The translations under genes were made by a program, and so were the position numbers. A DNA stretch of 32,287 nt from contig JALEQE010000094.1 in NCBI GenBank assembly GCA_022766825.1, positions 1 to 32,287 on the forward strand, in the 5' to 3' direction. The stretch is from Oscillospiraceae bacterium. Lineage in GTDB: Bacteria > Bacillota > Clostridia > Oscillospirales > Ruminococcaceae. The notes under the pieces were generated by a model. It ran no database searches, was not told the origin of the DNA, and saw only the letters and a program-made list of their open reading frames with translations. Of this stretch, positions 30,291 through 32,287 are shown piece after piece (positions within the stretch are counted from its first letter, which is position 1; each line of letters starts with the position of its first letter).

Positions 30291-31661
30291 ATGGATTCTA
30301 AGGTAAAATTAAATCAGCTTGTCAACGAAAAAATAGTGTTTATTCACTCGCTGATTGTTTTGTTGGTCTGCGTTATTTTTGGAGCGATCAATTGTTTTTC
30401 CGGAAATATCTTGGTTGGCATACTAATCATTGTGGCAGGAATTGGTTCGTTTGTTATGTCACTTGTGATGAAGAATAAAACCTCGCTTGTATTACGAGGA
30501 ATAATACTCTCCCAAATTCAGCTTATAATCATTATTGTAATGTCGGTCGTAAAGCATGAGCTTCAGGCTATGTTTCCGCTGATGCTGGCTTCAATGAATA
30601 TTGCGGCTGTTTATTACAACAAAAAGTCCCTGATCGTTCATTGGGCAATAATGGATTTGGCTTCACTGATCGGATTCATATTCTATGATTTTTTCTACGG
30701 CACTTGCGACATAGTTACCATAATAAAAGGAATTGCGGGAATAAATATCGGTGCGGCGTTGCTGTTATATTTGGTTAAGTGCAACCTCGGATTTTTCAAA
30801 AAAGCACAGGATGCAAACAGTGAAACAGAGGAGCTTCTCACTAAGGTTAAAAGTCAGGTCGAGGAATCTGACAGGCTTGTTGAACAGCAAAATGAGGTCG
30901 TTGCCAGAATAGCGGAAATTTCGGCGTCGGTTAATTCTTCATCGGGAAAAATGCGTGAAGTATCAACGCAGATTACTGCGTCATCCGCTAATCAGCAGAC
31001 AGCTATTGAAGAGATTTCACAAGAAATTAAAAACATCATATTGCAGACAAAGGAAAGTCTGAACGAGTCCTCCGAGGCAGAAAAGGCTGCAAGAAGCTGT
31101 GCAAAGCTTCTTGAAGACAACCATGAGGCTATGAAGAATATGTCTGACGCCATGGAAGAAATAAGGCGTTCCTCCGAGCAGATAAAAAGCATTGTTGGGG
31201 CAATTGAGGACATTGCGTTCCAGACGAATATTCTTGCGCTTAACGCTTCAATTGAGGCGGCTCGCGCCGGCGACGCAGGAAAGGGATTTGCAGTAGTTGC
31301 GGACGAAGTTCGCAACCTTGCCGGAAAGAGCAGCGCGTCTGTCGAAAACACAACTGCGCTGATAAATTCCTCCATTGAAGCGGTTGAACGCGGTACTGCG
31401 ATTGCCGAGGACGTTCTTACACAAATGCACAGCGTTATTTCCACGGCAGAGGGAAGCGCACAACACGCAGGTCTTATAAGCGATCTGTCGCGCCGTCAGG
31501 CAGAATCTACCGCTGCTGTTGAACGGAGGATTGAGATGATATCCGATGTAATTGCTCACAATGTTCAAACATCTGATGAAAGCTTAAGAATTGCAGAGCA
31601 GGTAGCTGATGAAGCAACAAAGATGGACGATATAGTCGGCAGTTTTAGGGATAAAACATAA
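30291..31661 (+). CDS. Methyl-accepting chemotaxis protein with multi-TM N-terminal region
   Basis: Signalling hairpin [44 protein letters not shown]-terminal ~170 aa is almost entirely hydrophobic. Confidence 0.96.
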   Translation: MDSKVKLNQLVNEKIVFIHSLIVLLVCVIFGAINCFSGNILVGILIIVAGIGSFVMSLVMKNKTSLVLRGIILSQIQLIIIIVMSVVKHELQAMFPLMLASMNIAAVYYNKKSLIVHWAIMDLASLIGFIFYDFFYGTCDIVTIIKGIAGINIGAALLLYLVKCNLGFFKKAQDANSETEELLTKVKSQVEESDRLVEQQNEVVARIAEISASVNSSSGKMREVSTQITASSANQQTAIEEISQEIKNIILQTKESLNESSEAEKAARSCAKLLEDNHEAMKNMSDAMEEIRRSSEQIKSIVGAIEDIAFQTNILALNASIEAARAGDAGKGFAVVADEVRNLAGKSSASVENTTALINSSIEAVERGTAIAEDVLTQMHSVISTAEGSAQHAGLISDLSRRQAESTAAVERRIEMISDVIAHNVQTSDESLRIAEQVADEATKMDDIVGSFRDKT

Positions 31662-31685
31662 GCGTTGTAAAAAAGGCTCCTATCA

Positions 31686-31762
31686 TAAGGCAACACCGCA
31701 CGCTTTTGGTTTCTTACTTTTGGAAATAAATGTAAGAAATGAAAGGCGCGCGGCATTTTTTT
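31686..31762 (+). terminator. Terminator-like hairpin built on a repeat-family terminus, downstream of the MCP gene
   Basis: AAGGCAACACCGCAC terminus (31687-31701). CCGCACGCTTTTGGTTTCTTAC pairs with GTAAGAAATGAAAGGCGCGCGG, followed by a T7 run. Confidence 0.7.
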
Positions 31763-31802
31763 ATGTCAATTCGCGCCAAGTAATGTCAATTCGCGCCAAG
31801 TC
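31763..31802. repeat. Two 20-bp direct tandem repeats
   Basis: atgtcaattcgcgccaagta then atgtcaattcgcgccaagtc. Confidence 0.93.
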
Positions 31803-31804
31803 TA

Positions 31805-31833
31805 TTGACAAATAATATAAAAAGATATATAAT
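31805..31833 (+). promoter_or_regulatory. Promoter upstream of the GT8 gene
   Basis: TTGACA (31805-31810), 17-bp spacer, TATAAT (31828-31833), abutting the 20-bp repeats. Confidence 0.8.
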
Positions 31834-31912
31834 AGATTTGTACAGGAAAACTGGGAGAATAAGGTTATTCCTACAAAACAAAGAACAAATCCGGCTGTTG
31901 TGGAGGGATCAA

Positions 31913-32224
31913 ATGCAAAGCATAAAACCGTCATGTGTGAATATCTGCTGCGCCTGCAACGATAATTACGCGCCGCCGCTTGCGGTGTGCCTGTATTCGC
32001 TGCTGTGCAATGCGGACAAGAGCCGCCTGTACGACATTGTGATACTCCACAGCGACATTTCGCAGGAAAGCTGCGAATATCTGCTTCGTGTGGGCGGGCT
32101 GTTTCCTAACTGCACGCTTCGTTTGGTGGACATGATGGAGTTCCGCGAGAGCGTAAAGGGTTGTTCGGGTAGCTACACTATATACACAATTCTTTCTTCA
32201 AACACTACAACTGCTCCCTGGTAA
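31913..32224 (+). CDS. N-terminal part of a GT8-family glycosyltransferase, prematurely stopped
   Basis: VNICCACNDNYAPPLAVCLYSLLCNADKSRLYDIVILHSDISQESCEYL. SD GGAGGG before ATG 31913. ORF ends at 104 aa before the catalytic region. Confidence 0.7.
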   Translation: MQSIKPSCVNICCACNDNYAPPLAVCLYSLLCNADKSRLYDIVILHSDISQESCEYLLRVGGLFPNCTLRLVDMMEFRESVKGCSGSYTIYTILSSNTTTAPW

Positions 32225-32287
32225 TGCGCAGAATATTCGACAGGCTCAAAGAGTGCTACAGACCAGTCATCATTGACGGTAGATCAA

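Noticed and set aside
31763-31802. 20-bp direct repeats as a CRISPR remnant
   Set aside because: Units are adjacent with no spacer between them and no cas genes are nearby.

Overview
This 32.3-kb window looks chromosomal, from a Firmicute resembling Oscillospiraceae/Ruminococcaceae (inferred from gene content and codon style only). Left to right it holds: the 3' part of a bactofilin gene with a prion-like YNQGG-rich N-terminal region; a hypothetical membrane-anchored protein; a full F1Fo ATP synthase operon (atpZ-like, atpI, B, E, F, H, A, a 41-aa membrane smORF, G, D, C); a RelB/DinJ-YafQ toxin-antitoxin cassette sitting inside a partial duplication of the araC 3' end; a minus-strand block (AraC/GyrI-like regulator, SPFH protein, GalT type 2, Na/Pi cotransporter); a pyrimidine operon (attenuator leader, pyrR, pyrC, pyrF, carA, carB, unknown membrane protein, pyrK, pyrD) followed by tcdA; a CsoR-regulated copper locus whose copA runs in frame into a CopZ domain that has its own Shine-Dalgarno and ATG; fold-back MITE-like repeats around a multi-TM methyl-accepting chemotaxis protein; and a truncated GT8 glycosyltransferase at the right edge. 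The strongest leads are the copA-copZ nested gene, the bactofilin prion-like region, the atpA-atpG membrane smORF, the probable non-AUG start of atpG, the two-carboxylate (predicted Na+) c-subunit, and the MITE family, one copy of which appears to serve as a terminator. I found no CRISPR array, rRNA or tRNA. All family calls are from reading the sequence; no searches were run.
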